From positions 1 through 56,558 of the forward strand of contig DAOOUW010000010.1 in assembly GCA_035390885.1 (NCBI GenBank): a stretch of DNA of 56,558 nucleotides, written 5' to 3'. Made by a program: the position numbers and the translations under genes. The DNA comes from JAOAFT01 sp035390885 (GTDB taxonomy: Bacteria > Bacteroidota > Ignavibacteria > UBA10030). Below, in pieces: positions 34,995 to 43,785 of the stretch. Under the pieces are notes generated by a model. It had not been told where the DNA came from. It did no database searches and saw only the letters and a list, made by a program, of their open reading frames with translations. The stretch's first letter is position 1. The number at the start of each line of letters is the position of its first letter.

Positions 34995-37277
34995 TTATTT
35001 TAGAAGAACAAGCTTTTTCACCTGCGTACCAAATCGAGAGTATAACCGATAGAAATACGTCCCTGAAGGAAGATTTTGCGTCGTCCAATAAATTGTATTT
35101 TCTTGTTTACTAATTCCTTCAAATATCGTTGCTACTTCACGACCTAGCATATCATAGAGCTTTAACGTTATATAATCTTCTGCCGGAAGTATATAATGAA
35201 AAGCTGTACTTGGATTAAAAGGATTGGGGAAATTCTGACTCAAATACATTCTCTCGGGAAGCAATTCTACAGGTTGTTCCTCCACGCCATTGGCGCTGCT
35301 AACATAAGCACGAATTACATAATTCCATACAGAATCTTTCTCATCTTCAGAGTTATAATCAGATGTCAAGAAGTACCAGCCGCCATAATCGCTCAAGTAA
35401 GTCAAACTTGTATAAGTTCCTGGATCCGGTGCGGACGTAACCATAATTCGCTCCCCTTCTGTACTAGAGCCTTCGACAAGAAACGCCACAGCAAAGGGAT
35501 TAGATGCATCGATATTATAAGAACGTAAATCGATACTTCCCCAATTTGGCCAGGGTACAGGATAAGGGAATCCCGGCGTTTGAGTAACTGATGCAGTAAT
35601 TGGCACAGCTAACGGCGCGCCAAGAGGAGTTTGTGAAGCGCTATTAAATCTCCATACTCCTCCCCTTACACTTCCCGCTCTCCTCAATGCAACTCGTATC
35701 GAGTCTAACTTCATTCCTGAAACGCCCTGGAACCACACACAGACTGTATCTCCTGCAGATAACTGTAAATAACCTATGGGTTCTGTATCATCATATTTTA
35801 ACTCAAGCGCACTCGTTCCACCTGTGCCAGAAGACGATAAAGAATATAAAACGTTCGATTGGGTTCCATTGATAACTGCAAATGTTACCGACGAGTATAA
35901 ACTTCCAAACCCATCCACTGAGTATGTTTGTCCAAGCGGAACATCAGTAACTGAAACGCTAGAAGTCCCCGTTGCAATAGCTCTTACTGAAATGTTAGAA
36001 GACGAAGAAAAATTTACAGATAGACTTGTTCCATTGATATAAGTAAGATACGTAGTTCCATACGGCTTTAATGTGTCATTTACAATTGAAGCATTTGGCG
36101 ATGTGAGCGTATGATGATCTGCAGGTTTTACAAGAATTTGATAATCAAATCCATACTTCGAATTATAATCCTTCCGATTTAATCTAGTGGCAACAGAAAA
36201 ATCTTTAATTACATCAGAGAATTGCAATGATGAGCCAATAGACTGAAATGCTCTGTTGTAACCTTCTTCTCCATTCGTTGTTTCTTGTACTATGTATCTT
36301 GTTAATGAGCTTCCAAATTGTTCGATCAAATACCATGTAAAAATAGCCGCCCGGGAATATTCTGGTAACACATTTTCAGAGGACTCTCCCCAATCTAAAA
36401 AAGGTACATTCGTGTTCGCATAATATAACGACGGACTACGCAATCCATATCCACAGAGTGCAGAAGCAGCTTCAGCGCATCCTTCATTGACAAATGAAAT
36501 TTCATCACCATCATATTTCCAATGGATCATGTGCTGAAACTCATGCGCCGTTGTACCTGCAACTCCAGCAATGCCATTACTCGTTGTTAAATTTGCCGGA
36601 TTACAGTCGATGTAATAAATTTCTGCTTCATTTGAATGACGATTCGAGCCCAATTCACTTTGAACTTCACGATCGGAGTACTCGTTGATTCCATAAAAAT
36701 AACCGGCAATATATCCACCACTCCCCGAGTATCCATCCTTAATATCGAGAATCAAAATTACAATTTTAGAATCGCCATCGACGTCTGGAGGAGTTCCAAA
36801 ATACATGGTATCGAGTTGAAAGATGCCTTTCGATGTATTTGCTGGCGTACGAACCTCAAAGGCTTTCACAATTGAATCAACCGCGGCTTGAGTAATGTAC
36901 GTATTCCATGAAGCATCCTCTGCAAACACATAGCAATTTGTTCCAACCGCTCGACATGTTGATGGCACAGAGTACTCATATTCGCTCGAACCGCTCATAT
37001 CCGTTGCATACCACGATCGCTGTGCGCCAACTGTAAATCCAAATGACGAACTTTTCTTCAACGACGGCACAGAGAGCCTTACACCAGAAGCGCTTAATTT
37101 TTCTCTCTCGACTTTCCATCGCTTCGCAAGTCTATCTGAACCCGGTATTGGATAAGACGAACTTACATTTTGTTCTTCAGGAATAGAAACCGTTGCACTT
37201 TTTTTTATCGTTGTTTGTCCAAACATCATTGTACTGGACATAAGCATCAACATGCACACTTTTGTAAAATGTGTCAT
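34995..37277 (-). CDS. Secreted zinc metalloprotease (M30 hyicolysin-like) with T9SS sorting domain
   Basis: 760 residues: signal peptide (1-20), a long prodomain, then a gluzincin catalytic site H245-E246-F-Q-H249 in GTTAHEFQHMIHW, with the downstream glutamates of FVNEGCAEAAS (E265/E269) as third-ligand candidates; this resembles peptidase family M30. A calcium-type DVDGDSK loop precedes it. A beta-rich region and a T9SS type A sorting domain (YLSQNFPNPFNPSTAFHYIL ... VKKLVLLK) end the protein. It is 6 bases from the propeptide-like gene and 7 bases from the upstream lipoprotein, so the four genes form one extracellular proteolysis operon. Confidence 0.85.
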   Translation of the reverse strand: MTHFTKVCMLMLMSSTMMFGQTTIKKSATVSIPEEQNVSSSYPIPGSDRLAKRWKVEREKLSASGVRLSVPSLKKSSSFGFTVGAQRSWYATDMSGSSEYEYSVPSTCRAVGTNCYVFAEDASWNTYITQAAVDSIVKAFEVRTPANTSKGIFQLDTMYFGTPPDVDGDSKIVILILDIKDGYSGSGGYIAGYFYGINEYSDREVQSELGSNRHSNEAEIYYIDCNPANLTTSNGIAGVAGTTAHEFQHMIHWKYDGDEISFVNEGCAEAASALCGYGLRSPSLYYANTNVPFLDWGESSENVLPEYSRAAIFTWYLIEQFGSSLTRYIVQETTNGEEGYNRAFQSIGSSLQFSDVIKDFSVATRLNRKDYNSKYGFDYQILVKPADHHTLTSPNASIVNDTLKPYGTTYLTYINGTSLSVNFSSSSNISVRAIATGTSSVSVTDVPLGQTYSVDGFGSLYSSVTFAVINGTQSNVLYSLSSSGTGGTSALELKYDDTEPIGYLQLSAGDTVCVWFQGVSGMKLDSIRVALRRAGSVRGGVWRFNSASQTPLGAPLAVPITASVTQTPGFPYPVPWPNWGSIDLRSYNIDASNPFAVAFLVEGSSTEGERIMVTSAPDPGTYTSLTYLSDYGGWYFLTSDYNSEDEKDSVWNYVIRAYVSSANGVEEQPVELLPERMYLSQNFPNPFNPSTAFHYILPAEDYITLKLYDMLGREVATIFEGISKQENTIYWTTQNLPSGTYFYRLYSRFGTQVKKLVLLK

Positions 37278-37284
37278 AAATATT

Positions 37285-37620
37285 TTACCTTTCCTTGATT
37301 ATTGCAAATTCTTTAAGTCTTACAGCTCTTTTTTGCAACACGTTTTGTACAATACCTGTGCAACACACTAAACAACCTTGTTGTTTCCAGAGTGCAGCAG
37401 TCACTGCTGAATCAGCGATAATTACATATGTTATACCAATTGTATCTTCAAGCATTACATGAGTAAATGGCTCATTACCAGCAATATAGATCGTACCAAC
37501 CACCGAGGTATCTTTTTCGATATTTTGTACCGAACTCTTTTCCTTGCTGCTTCCACAACCAGAAGAAGAAATCACAAAAAGAACCGTAACTATACAGATA
37601 TTTAATTTGACAATATTCAT
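37285..37620 (-). CDS. Small putative lipoprotein
   Basis: 111 residues with signal peptide and lipobox SSSGC; the mature part is about 90 residues, predicted beta-rich (VVGTIYIAGNEPFTHVMLED, TYVIIADS), with a further CLVCC cysteine cluster. No family recognised. It heads the protease operon, 7 bases before the metalloprotease, with AAAGGA before its ATG. Confidence 0.75.
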   Translation of the reverse strand: MNIVKLNICIVTVLFVISSSGCGSSKEKSSVQNIEKDTSVVGTIYIAGNEPFTHVMLEDTIGITYVIIADSAVTAALWKQQGCLVCCTGIVQNVLQKRAVRLKEFAIIKER

Positions 37621-37831
37621 TTATCATATCCTTTTTAATGATATAAATTTATGGAATAATATCCATAGTATAAATCACATTTTCAGAAAATTGCTACCAC
37701 TCCAACGTAGTGTATTTGAATCCTCAATATCTTTATCGGTCAATCTATTGGTCTATATTGCTTGCATTACAAAAATCCCGTTGGTACACAGGATTGATAC
37801 ATTTCCCCTTTTTAAATATAAGATAGAAAGC

Positions 37832-38068
37832 TTATTCCTGACTGTTTTTAAAGAGCCGATCCCATGCTTTTTCTAATTCTTCTTTCGAATGCTTCGGGAA
37901 ATACTTCTCATAAAGTTTTGTCAACTGCTGACGAGTAAGTTCATCAAAATCCTCATCATCCTTCTGACGTTTTACCATCATATCGAACACTTTTTTTTCC
38001 TCTGAATTCATCTTTGATATGCAGCGCGTTAATTCCTGCACCATTCGTTTTTGATCCTCAAAAGTCAT
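37832..38068 (-). CDS. Small charged helical protein, function unknown
   Basis: 78 residues, highly charged and helical (TRQQLTKLYEKYFPKHSKEE), no signal or membrane segment. It lies 12 bases after the thioredoxin-like gene in the same direction and is the last gene of that operon. No family recognised. Confidence 0.65.
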   Translation of the reverse strand: MTFEDQKRMVQELTRCISKMNSEEKKVFDMMVKRQKDDEDFDELTRQQLTKLYEKYFPKHSKEELEKAWDRLFKNSQE

Positions 38069-38080
38069 AACAGTCTCATA

Positions 38081-38584
38081 TCATTTTTTATTTGACCACT
38101 GGTTCAAAAAACTTATTACTTTTGAAACATCATGCCCTTTCTTTGGTGAATTTTCTGGAAGTTCCAATTCTCCAGTGTTTTGAGAATGAAGCAATGTCCC
38201 ATCTTTATCTAGTACAAAGAAGTGAGGATAACCATCCACTTTGGGAAAACGAGATAAAACTTCTTCATTATTGTTTTCTTTGCTCACATTAATTTTTACA
38301 AGGACATAATGTTCATTGAGAATTTTCAATAGTTCTGGTGTATTGACAAACAAGGAATCCAACCGATGACACCAAATACACCATTCTCCGCCAACATCAA
38401 CAAGTATCCTTTTGTTTTCCTGTTGAGCTTTTTGAACTGCAATTTTTAATTGTTGTTCTGCATTTTGGCGAGGATCATACTTCGGAAAGGAAATTTGTTG
38501 TTCTTGTGTATACAAATTACAAACACTCATCAACCATAAAAATATCGACAACAAGAAGATGAGGATTCTATTTGCACACTGCAT
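38081..38584 (-). CDS. Exported thioredoxin-like protein (DUF255/thioredoxin_7 type)
   Basis: 167 residues: an N-terminal signal segment (about 1-26), then a thioredoxin fold with active site WCIWC in VDVGGEWCIWCHRLDS and the cis-Pro region VDGYPHFFVLDKDGTLL. Likely a periplasmic thiol reductase or disulfide chaperone. It is 6 bases downstream of the M24 peptidase gene. Confidence 0.85.
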   Translation of the reverse strand: MQCANRILIFLLSIFLWLMSVCNLYTQEQQISFPKYDPRQNAEQQLKIAVQKAQQENKRILVDVGGEWCIWCHRLDSLFVNTPELLKILNEHYVLVKINVSKENNNEEVLSRFPKVDGYPHFFVLDKDGTLLHSQNTGELELPENSPKKGHDVSKVISFLNQWSNKK

Positions 38585-38590
38585 AGTTGT

Positions 38591-39781
38591 TTACTTCATT
38601 ATTGGTATAACTTTTTCTTGCATCGGCAAACCCGTTACAAGCACATCTTGATTTTGAGTAAGATACACATTGATCTCGCTCCGAACCCCAAATTTTCCTG
38701 GTAAATAAATTCCCGGTTCTATTGTAAAGGCTGTTGATGGAATAATTCTCCTTTCGTCGTGAGTTTCAATGTTATCAATATTAGCGCCGTTCCCGTGCAC
38801 TTCCTCCCCAAGAGAATGACCGGTACGATGAATAAAGTTTTCACCGTAACCATGCCTTGTAATAAAAGCACGAGCAACGTCGTCGACCTCGTAGCCGCAG
38901 ATATTATTTCCTTTACGAATGTTATCACGAACGAACTGGAGCGCGGCATCTCTGCTTCCTTTTACAATAGAAAAGATATTTTCATATTCTGAGGGGGCTT
39001 CTTTCCCAACATACCCAGTCCATGTAATATCCGCATAGACTGATTCCTGTGCATTACATTTTGCCCACAAATCAATCAGCACAAAATCATTTTTACGAAT
39101 TTTTGATTGTACTGCTCGCGTCGGCTCATAGTGAGGATTTGCACTGTTTGCATTGACAGAACAATTCGGATCGCTATCTGTTATAAGATTACGCTTCTTA
39201 AATTCAGAAAGGATAAATTGTTGTACATCATATTCCGTTATTGTTTCTCCTCGTTCAATAGCATTTCGAATGAATGAGAACGCTTCATCAACAATCGCAC
39301 GCAGGTGAGTAGCTGCAGTGTCATGAAATTTCAACTGTTTCTCTGTCCATCGCGCTTCAAAGTACTGCAGGAGCGTTGCCGATGAAACTACTGTTACTCC
39401 GCACTTTCGAACTAATTCCAGAGTACCTCCATCAACCACAGAAATGTATGGAATCGCTCCTTCTGGCGAGTATTCCATTGCTACAGTATGTACTTTTTGA
39501 AGAAGAGTCTTTAGTCCAGTTGACAGAGAATCCCAACTAATATAAACTGTAGAATTTCCCGGAAGCGAATCTAGTGTATGTTCCTCAATCTTATGAACAA
39601 GTTTCTGTGGATTTCCAGATGCAGGGATAAAATAGAAATATCGCCTGGTACACATAAGCTCGGATGGCAGAGCCAACATTTTTGTAGCAAAAGGATTGGA
39701 GTTACGAAAATTATAGAGCAACCATCCATCAATGTTTTCGCTCCGAAGAATTCGCTGAACTTCTTCCAATTGTATTTTCAT
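38591..39781 (-). CDS. M24-family metallopeptidase (Xaa-Pro aminopeptidase-like)
   Basis: 396 residues from ATG 39781 (MKIQLEEVQRILRSENIDGW). An upstream ATG at 39829 is in frame but lies inside the terminator of the preceding operon, so it is rejected. The N-terminal creatinase-like domain precedes a pita-bread catalytic domain with all five metal ligands visible: Asp in FVLIDLWAK, Asp in YADITWTGY, His in RTGHSLGEEVHG, Glu in FTIEPGIYLP and Glu in GVRSEINVYL. It should cleave N-terminal Xaa-Pro bonds in the cytoplasm. Confidence 0.88.
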   Translation of the reverse strand: MKIQLEEVQRILRSENIDGWLLYNFRNSNPFATKMLALPSELMCTRRYFYFIPASGNPQKLVHKIEEHTLDSLPGNSTVYISWDSLSTGLKTLLQKVHTVAMEYSPEGAIPYISVVDGGTLELVRKCGVTVVSSATLLQYFEARWTEKQLKFHDTAATHLRAIVDEAFSFIRNAIERGETITEYDVQQFILSEFKKRNLITDSDPNCSVNANSANPHYEPTRAVQSKIRKNDFVLIDLWAKCNAQESVYADITWTGYVGKEAPSEYENIFSIVKGSRDAALQFVRDNIRKGNNICGYEVDDVARAFITRHGYGENFIHRTGHSLGEEVHGNGANIDNIETHDERRIIPSTAFTIEPGIYLPGKFGVRSEINVYLTQNQDVLVTGLPMQEKVIPIMK

Positions 39782-39795
39782 TCCATATTCCCAAA

Positions 39796-39828
39796 ATAAA
39801 AAAGCCCGTAGAACAATCACGGGCTTCA
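39796..39828 (-). terminator. Rho-independent terminator of the ATP-grasp/GNAT/kamA operon
   Basis: AAGCCCGT (39802-39809) pairs perfectly with ACGGGCTT (39819-39826) around nine bases. On the minus strand the stem runs into TTTTTTATTTT. It begins 7 bases after the kamA stop and cleanly separates that operon from the M24 peptidase gene. Confidence 0.88.
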
Positions 39829-39832
39829 AGAA

Positions 39833-41005
39833 TTACTTCTTATCCGACTGCTCAACGAGAGCTCTCTCCATACTATTATTTTCAACAGTGATTGAAGTCT
39901 TCCTTCTTACGCTCTGTCGTTTTCGCATATATTTTTGTTCCACTGGATGCTGTTCAACCACCGGATCTTCAACATCAGGATAAGTGTAAATTTCATACTT
40001 GAAATTCCGGAGGATAATATCTTTTCCATTTCTTCCAATGACATATTGAGGAAGTAATGGAATTTTTCCTCCGCCCCCTGGCGCATCAATAACAAAGTAC
40101 GGAACTGCTAAACCGGAAGTATGTCCACGAAGTTTGTCCATAATTTCCAAACCAACACGTACCGGCGTCCGGAAATGATTAGTTCCTTTCGTTAAATCGG
40201 CTTGATAAATATAGTACGGACGTACTCGCATTTTCAAAAGTTTACGATGCAACTCAACCATCACTTCAGGATCATCGTTCACGTCTTTCATTAGCACAGC
40301 TTGATTTCCCAACGGAATTCCGGCATCCGCTAATAATCCGCAAGCACGCTCGGCTTCGGGCGTACATTCCCACGGATGATTGAAATGTGTATTAATAAAA
40401 ATTGGATGATACTTCTTTAATATCCGACATAACTTGGGAGTTATCCGTTGCGGTAAGACACAAGGCATCCTCGTTCCAATCCGTATGATTTCAACATGCG
40501 GAATATCGCGAAGCTCCGATAGAACTTTTTCAAGCGCATAGTCCGTTACCATAAGCGGATCGCCGCCAGAAATGATGACGTCTCGCACTTCAGGATGATT
40601 CCGAATGTAATCGATCCCTTCTCGAATATATTTTGCATTGATCTTTGTAGAATCGCTAACTTTTCTCTTCCGTGTACAGAATCTGCAGTACATCGAACAT
40701 TGACTTGTTATCAGAAATAGCACTCGATCTGGATACCGATGCGTTATGCTTGGAACCGGGCTATCTCCCTCTTCATTGAGCGGATCTTCAGGAGCGCTCT
40801 CATCCTGCAATTCGATAGCATCAGGAATACATTGCCGCCAGATTGGATCGCCTGGATATCGAATAAGACTAAGATAGTACGGGTTTATCCGAATATGAAA
40901 AAATTTGTTCAGCTTCTCTGCTGTTTCCTCATCAAAGCCAAAACGTTCTACAAGGTCTTTTGCGCTATCAACACTTTGTCGAAGCATTTCTTGCCACAGT
41001 TCCAT
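39833..41005 (-). CDS. kamA: Lysine 2,3-aminomutase (radical SAM, PLP)
   Basis: 390-residue KamA-type enzyme converting L-lysine to L-beta-lysine. Radical SAM cluster C103-x3-C107-x2-C110 (SQCSMYCRFC), GGDP SAM motif in IISGGDPLMV, PLP lysine K314 in DAPGGGGKIPLL. D270 (YQADLTKG) and D307 (IDAPGGGGK) correspond, with identical 37-residue spacing, to Asp293 and Asp330 of clostridial lysine aminomutase, which bind the substrate's epsilon-amino group; glutamate aminomutases lack them. The C-terminal extension argues against the shorter EpmB. Last gene of a four-gene operon with a strong terminator. Confidence 0.9.
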   Translation of the reverse strand: MELWQEMLRQSVDSAKDLVERFGFDEETAEKLNKFFHIRINPYYLSLIRYPGDPIWRQCIPDAIELQDESAPEDPLNEEGDSPVPSITHRYPDRVLFLITSQCSMYCRFCTRKRKVSDSTKINAKYIREGIDYIRNHPEVRDVIISGGDPLMVTDYALEKVLSELRDIPHVEIIRIGTRMPCVLPQRITPKLCRILKKYHPIFINTHFNHPWECTPEAERACGLLADAGIPLGNQAVLMKDVNDDPEVMVELHRKLLKMRVRPYYIYQADLTKGTNHFRTPVRVGLEIMDKLRGHTSGLAVPYFVIDAPGGGGKIPLLPQYVIGRNGKDIILRNFKYEIYTYPDVEDPVVEQHPVEQKYMRKRQSVRRKTSITVENNSMERALVEQSDKK

Positions 41006-41022
41006 AAATGATCTTCTTCCTC

Positions 41023-41496
41023 CTAAAAATATTTGGAATATAAAATTAAATCGTCACCCGGAGCATAGTAATGTCGGATTCGAGCAACTTCATTATAATG
41101 ATGACGATGATAAAATGTTCGTGTACGTTCATATTTTGGCAACGATGATGTCTCAACCATAATTAACGTACCATGATTTTGTTGAACAAAATCCTCACAA
41201 TGCTCCAAAAGTAAATGACCAACACCTTGTCCTTGGTATGATGGATGTACAGCAATCCAGTACAAATCGAACGTCGACATTGTAAGAGGAGTTGGCCCAA
41301 CACAATAGTAGCCAATAGCATTGTCCTGTTCATCAGCCGCTACAGAAATAAAATAATCTTTTTGTTGAGGATCGTTCACAGCTATTTCTATCAATTCACG
41401 TGCAACATTGACTTCTTCATCACGAAAGACTTGTGTCGCCTGTACTATTTGAACAATTGTTTGCACATCACGTGCTTCAACTTTCCGTATTCGCAT
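41023..41496 (-). CDS. GNAT-family N-acetyltransferase
   Basis: 157-residue single GNAT domain; the acetyl-CoA loop is seen in WIAVHPSYQGQGVGHLLLEH, and FYHRHHYNEVARIRHYY is a typical C-terminal strand. It lies between the ATP-grasp pair (1 base gap) and kamA (17 bases). Shorter than archaeal beta-lysine acetyltransferase AblB and lacking its N-terminal part, but acetylation of beta-lysine or of a derived peptide is a reasonable inference from context. Confidence 0.88.
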   Translation of the reverse strand: MRIRKVEARDVQTIVQIVQATQVFRDEEVNVARELIEIAVNDPQQKDYFISVAADEQDNAIGYYCVGPTPLTMSTFDLYWIAVHPSYQGQGVGHLLLEHCEDFVQQNHGTLIMVETSSLPKYERTRTFYHRHHYNEVARIRHYYAPGDDLILYSKYF

Positions 41497-41497
41497 A

Positions 41498-42583
41498 CTA
41501 TACTTTACATCTCATCAAGGCACATTGAACAATTGCTTCCATTACATCTTCGAATGTCATCCCAGCAAATTTTGCCGACCGAATGAATCCGGCATCGCGG
41601 GAGATATCGGGATTTGGATTAATTTCCAGGACATACGGCGTATTGTTTTTGTCCAGTCGAATATCAACCCGAGCATAATCTCGCACACCCATTACAGAAT
41701 ATGCACATAGCGCAATTCGTTTAATTTTTTCTTCAACACTTCGGGATAAGACTGCAGGACATTTCCCAACAGTTCCATTATACTCCAGAGATCCTTCCAA
41801 CCACTTCGCATTGTACGTTACTATTCGTGGGTAATCAGGAGGAAGCTCCGAAAAATCTATTTCTGACAAAGGTAAAACTTGAGGTGGTGTATTTCCAAGA
41901 ATTGCAACGTTTATCTCACGACCATCAATATATTCTTCGACTAACGCAGGTTGATTAAATGTTGTAAGAATTTTAGTAACACGAGAGACTAAATTCTTAA
42001 AATCATATACTACAGAGTCATTCTCGATGCCAGCGCTTGCATCTTCACCGAGTGGTTTTACAATAACAGGAAATGATAACTTAAAATTTCTATTCTTCAA
42101 TTGATCTTTTGATTCATACACTTGATGCCGTGCTACGGGAATATCATAGTGCTTTAGAATTTCTTTGGTCCAAACTTTATTTAAGCAAGCGCCTAAGGTT
42201 ATAGAGGGACTACCAGTGTAGTTGACGTTCATCAATTCAAAAACACCTGCGACGTGCATTTCGTGAATTGCTTTTCCAAATAACGATTCACATAAGTTAA
42301 AAACAAGTTTTGGTTTTTCTTCGCTTAAAAAACTAACTAAGCTTTGAATATCATTGTTGATATTAAAAGACTGCGTTTGAAAACCTTTTTCCTTTAAGGC
42401 AGCTTCAACCTGCAATCTTTCCTCGATTACTCCGACTTCAGATAAATCGACCAATTCTGTAGTTGTTTCGATTAATCCTTCAGGATTTAACGAGTACGAA
42501 ATCTCATTGGTGGAATGATAATCTCCACGAGACTCAATGTGTTCATTGAAAACCACTGCAATTTTGACATCGAAAGGTCTCAT
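41498..42583 (-). CDS. ATP-grasp ligase, D-Ala-D-Ala ligase-like (second of a tandem pair)
   Basis: 361 residues. ATP-grasp fold: PVIVKPLGEDASAGIENDS (ATP loop), ALVEEYIDGREINVAILG, metal-binding YARVDIRLDKNN and VLEINPNPDIS. The N-terminal strand DVKIAVVFNEH and FNLCESLFGKAIHEMHVAGV align with its neighbour, so the two arose by duplication. The canonical Ddl substrate loop is not present, so it is probably not the cell-wall Ddl but an amino-acid/amine ligase. Starts in a 4-base ATGA overlap with the upstream paralogue; ends 1 base before the GNAT gene. Confidence 0.87.
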   Translation of the reverse strand: MRPFDVKIAVVFNEHIESRGDYHSTNEISYSLNPEGLIETTTELVDLSEVGVIEERLQVEAALKEKGFQTQSFNINNDIQSLVSFLSEEKPKLVFNLCESLFGKAIHEMHVAGVFELMNVNYTGSPSITLGACLNKVWTKEILKHYDIPVARHQVYESKDQLKNRNFKLSFPVIVKPLGEDASAGIENDSVVYDFKNLVSRVTKILTTFNQPALVEEYIDGREINVAILGNTPPQVLPLSEIDFSELPPDYPRIVTYNAKWLEGSLEYNGTVGKCPAVLSRSVEEKIKRIALCAYSVMGVRDYARVDIRLDKNNTPYVLEINPNPDISRDAGFIRSAKFAGMTFEDVMEAIVQCALMRCKV

Positions 42584-43668
42584 GATTCTATCCCATATCG
42601 TTTTATTGCAACACCAAGAACAGAATTAATCATTTCTGAATAATCCATACCTGCCGTTCTGGCAGCCAAAGGAAAGCAAGAATGCTCTTCTGGATTGGGC
42701 AGGATACCCGGTAATGGATTCAATTCTAAAATGTTTGGAATACCATTTTCATCGAGCCGAACATCAATACGGCACCAGTCCCGACACCTGAGAATCTCGA
42801 AAGCTTTTCTACAAACTGACTCAATCTGGTTCTGTAAATTAGTACCAATTTTTGCTGGACATTCGTGCACATCAATCGGATTATCAACGGTATCCCAAAT
42901 CCATTTCGCTTCATAGGAATAAATTGGATTGACATTGCTCGGGAGCGAGTCAAACCGAAGTTCGATGATTGGCAATACTTGCACAGACGGAGAATTTCCA
43001 ATCATAGCAACTGTAAATTCCCGCCCTGTCAAAAATTGTTCGATGAGAGCAGGTTGGTCATAATTTGTAAGAATACGATCGACTTCGGTGCGCAATTCAT
43101 TTTCATTAAGAACGACAGAGGAATTATATATTCCCTTACTCGATCCTTCATAGAGCGGCTTGACAATAAGTGGAAAGGATGTTTGATGTTGAGCAAGCTC
43201 GATGGGTGATTTTGCGACAAAAAATGTTGGAGTAGGGATATTGTAATATGAAAGAATTTCTTTCGTTCGGGATTTATCAAGACAAATAGCAAGGGTAAGC
43301 GGATCTGAACCAGTATATGGAATTTGAAGCATTTCTAAAATGGATGGGATTTGAGCTTCTCGCGAAGCGCCGGCAAGTCCTTCGGCAATGTTAAAGACAA
43401 TATCGGGATTCATCTGAAGGAATTGATGGTAAGCATGCTTATTCGCTTCAATGAGAGAAACTTTATGACGCTCTTCAAGAGCCGCCTTCACTGCAAGAAT
43501 GGTTTCTTCAGTATCCCATTCTGCGTATGTATCTGCGCTCATCTTTTCATACTGTTCAGTAGCGCCATCTGGAATGATCTCGTACTTTACTCTCTCATTC
43601 CATACGCTCCTACTTTCATCATCTTTCTTCATATTGAAGACAAGCGCAACGTTTAATCGCTTTAGCAA
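42580..43668 (-). CDS. ATP-grasp ligase, D-Ala-D-Ala ligase-like (first of a tandem pair)
   Basis: 362 residues from a TTG start at 43668. The conserved first strand LNVALVFN, shared with the downstream paralogue, supports this start over the ATG at 43632. Motifs: IPYTGSDPLTLAICLDKSRT, FPLIVKPLYEGSSKGI (ATP), LIEQFLTGREFTVAMIG, and metal-binding D302 (RIDVRLDENG), E315/N317 (LELNPLPGI). Closer to Ddl in its LPG end than the second copy. The NIAEGLAGASRE loop replaces the usual Ddl HGxxGEDG. Probably couples an amino acid to an amine through an acyl-phosphate. First gene of the kamA operon. Confidence 0.87.
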   Translation of the reverse strand: MLKRLNVALVFNMKKDDESRSVWNERVKYEIIPDGATEQYEKMSADTYAEWDTEETILAVKAALEERHKVSLIEANKHAYHQFLQMNPDIVFNIAEGLAGASREAQIPSILEMLQIPYTGSDPLTLAICLDKSRTKEILSYYNIPTPTFFVAKSPIELAQHQTSFPLIVKPLYEGSSKGIYNSSVVLNENELRTEVDRILTNYDQPALIEQFLTGREFTVAMIGNSPSVQVLPIIELRFDSLPSNVNPIYSYEAKWIWDTVDNPIDVHECPAKIGTNLQNQIESVCRKAFEILRCRDWCRIDVRLDENGIPNILELNPLPGILPNPEEHSCFPLAARTAGMDYSEMINSVLGVAIKRYGIES

Positions 43669-43757
43669 GCGGAATATTCAACCTTTCTACTGTTGAACAA
43701 TAACTTGATTGTATCAATGAACAACGAATTAAGTATCAGAAAATATTTTCTGTTACT

Positions 43758-43785
43758 AATATAATTGTTTATTTGTTCATGTCAA
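43758..43785 (-). promoter_or_regulatory. Promoter of the ATP-grasp/GNAT/kamA operon
   Basis: On the minus strand a perfect TTGACA (43785-43780) is followed after 16 bases by TATATT (43763-43758), about 90 bases before the TTG start. One of the strongest promoter matches in the window. Confidence 0.65.

Noticed and set aside
39782..39829. 16-residue N-terminal extension of the M24 peptidase
   Set aside because: The sequence is the hairpin and T-run of the kamA terminator; the family N-terminus begins at 39781.
39833..41005. KamA as EpmB (EF-P lysyl modification) or glutamate 2,3-aminomutase
   Set aside because: No EpmA-like gene nearby and the C-terminal extension is that of full aminomutases; both lysine-binding aspartates are present, against the glutamate enzyme.
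41023..41496. GNAT gene as AblB (beta-lysine acetyltransferase of the osmolyte pathway)
   Set aside because: Much shorter and lacking the AblB N-terminal region; acetylation of beta-lysine remains possible but the name is not supported.
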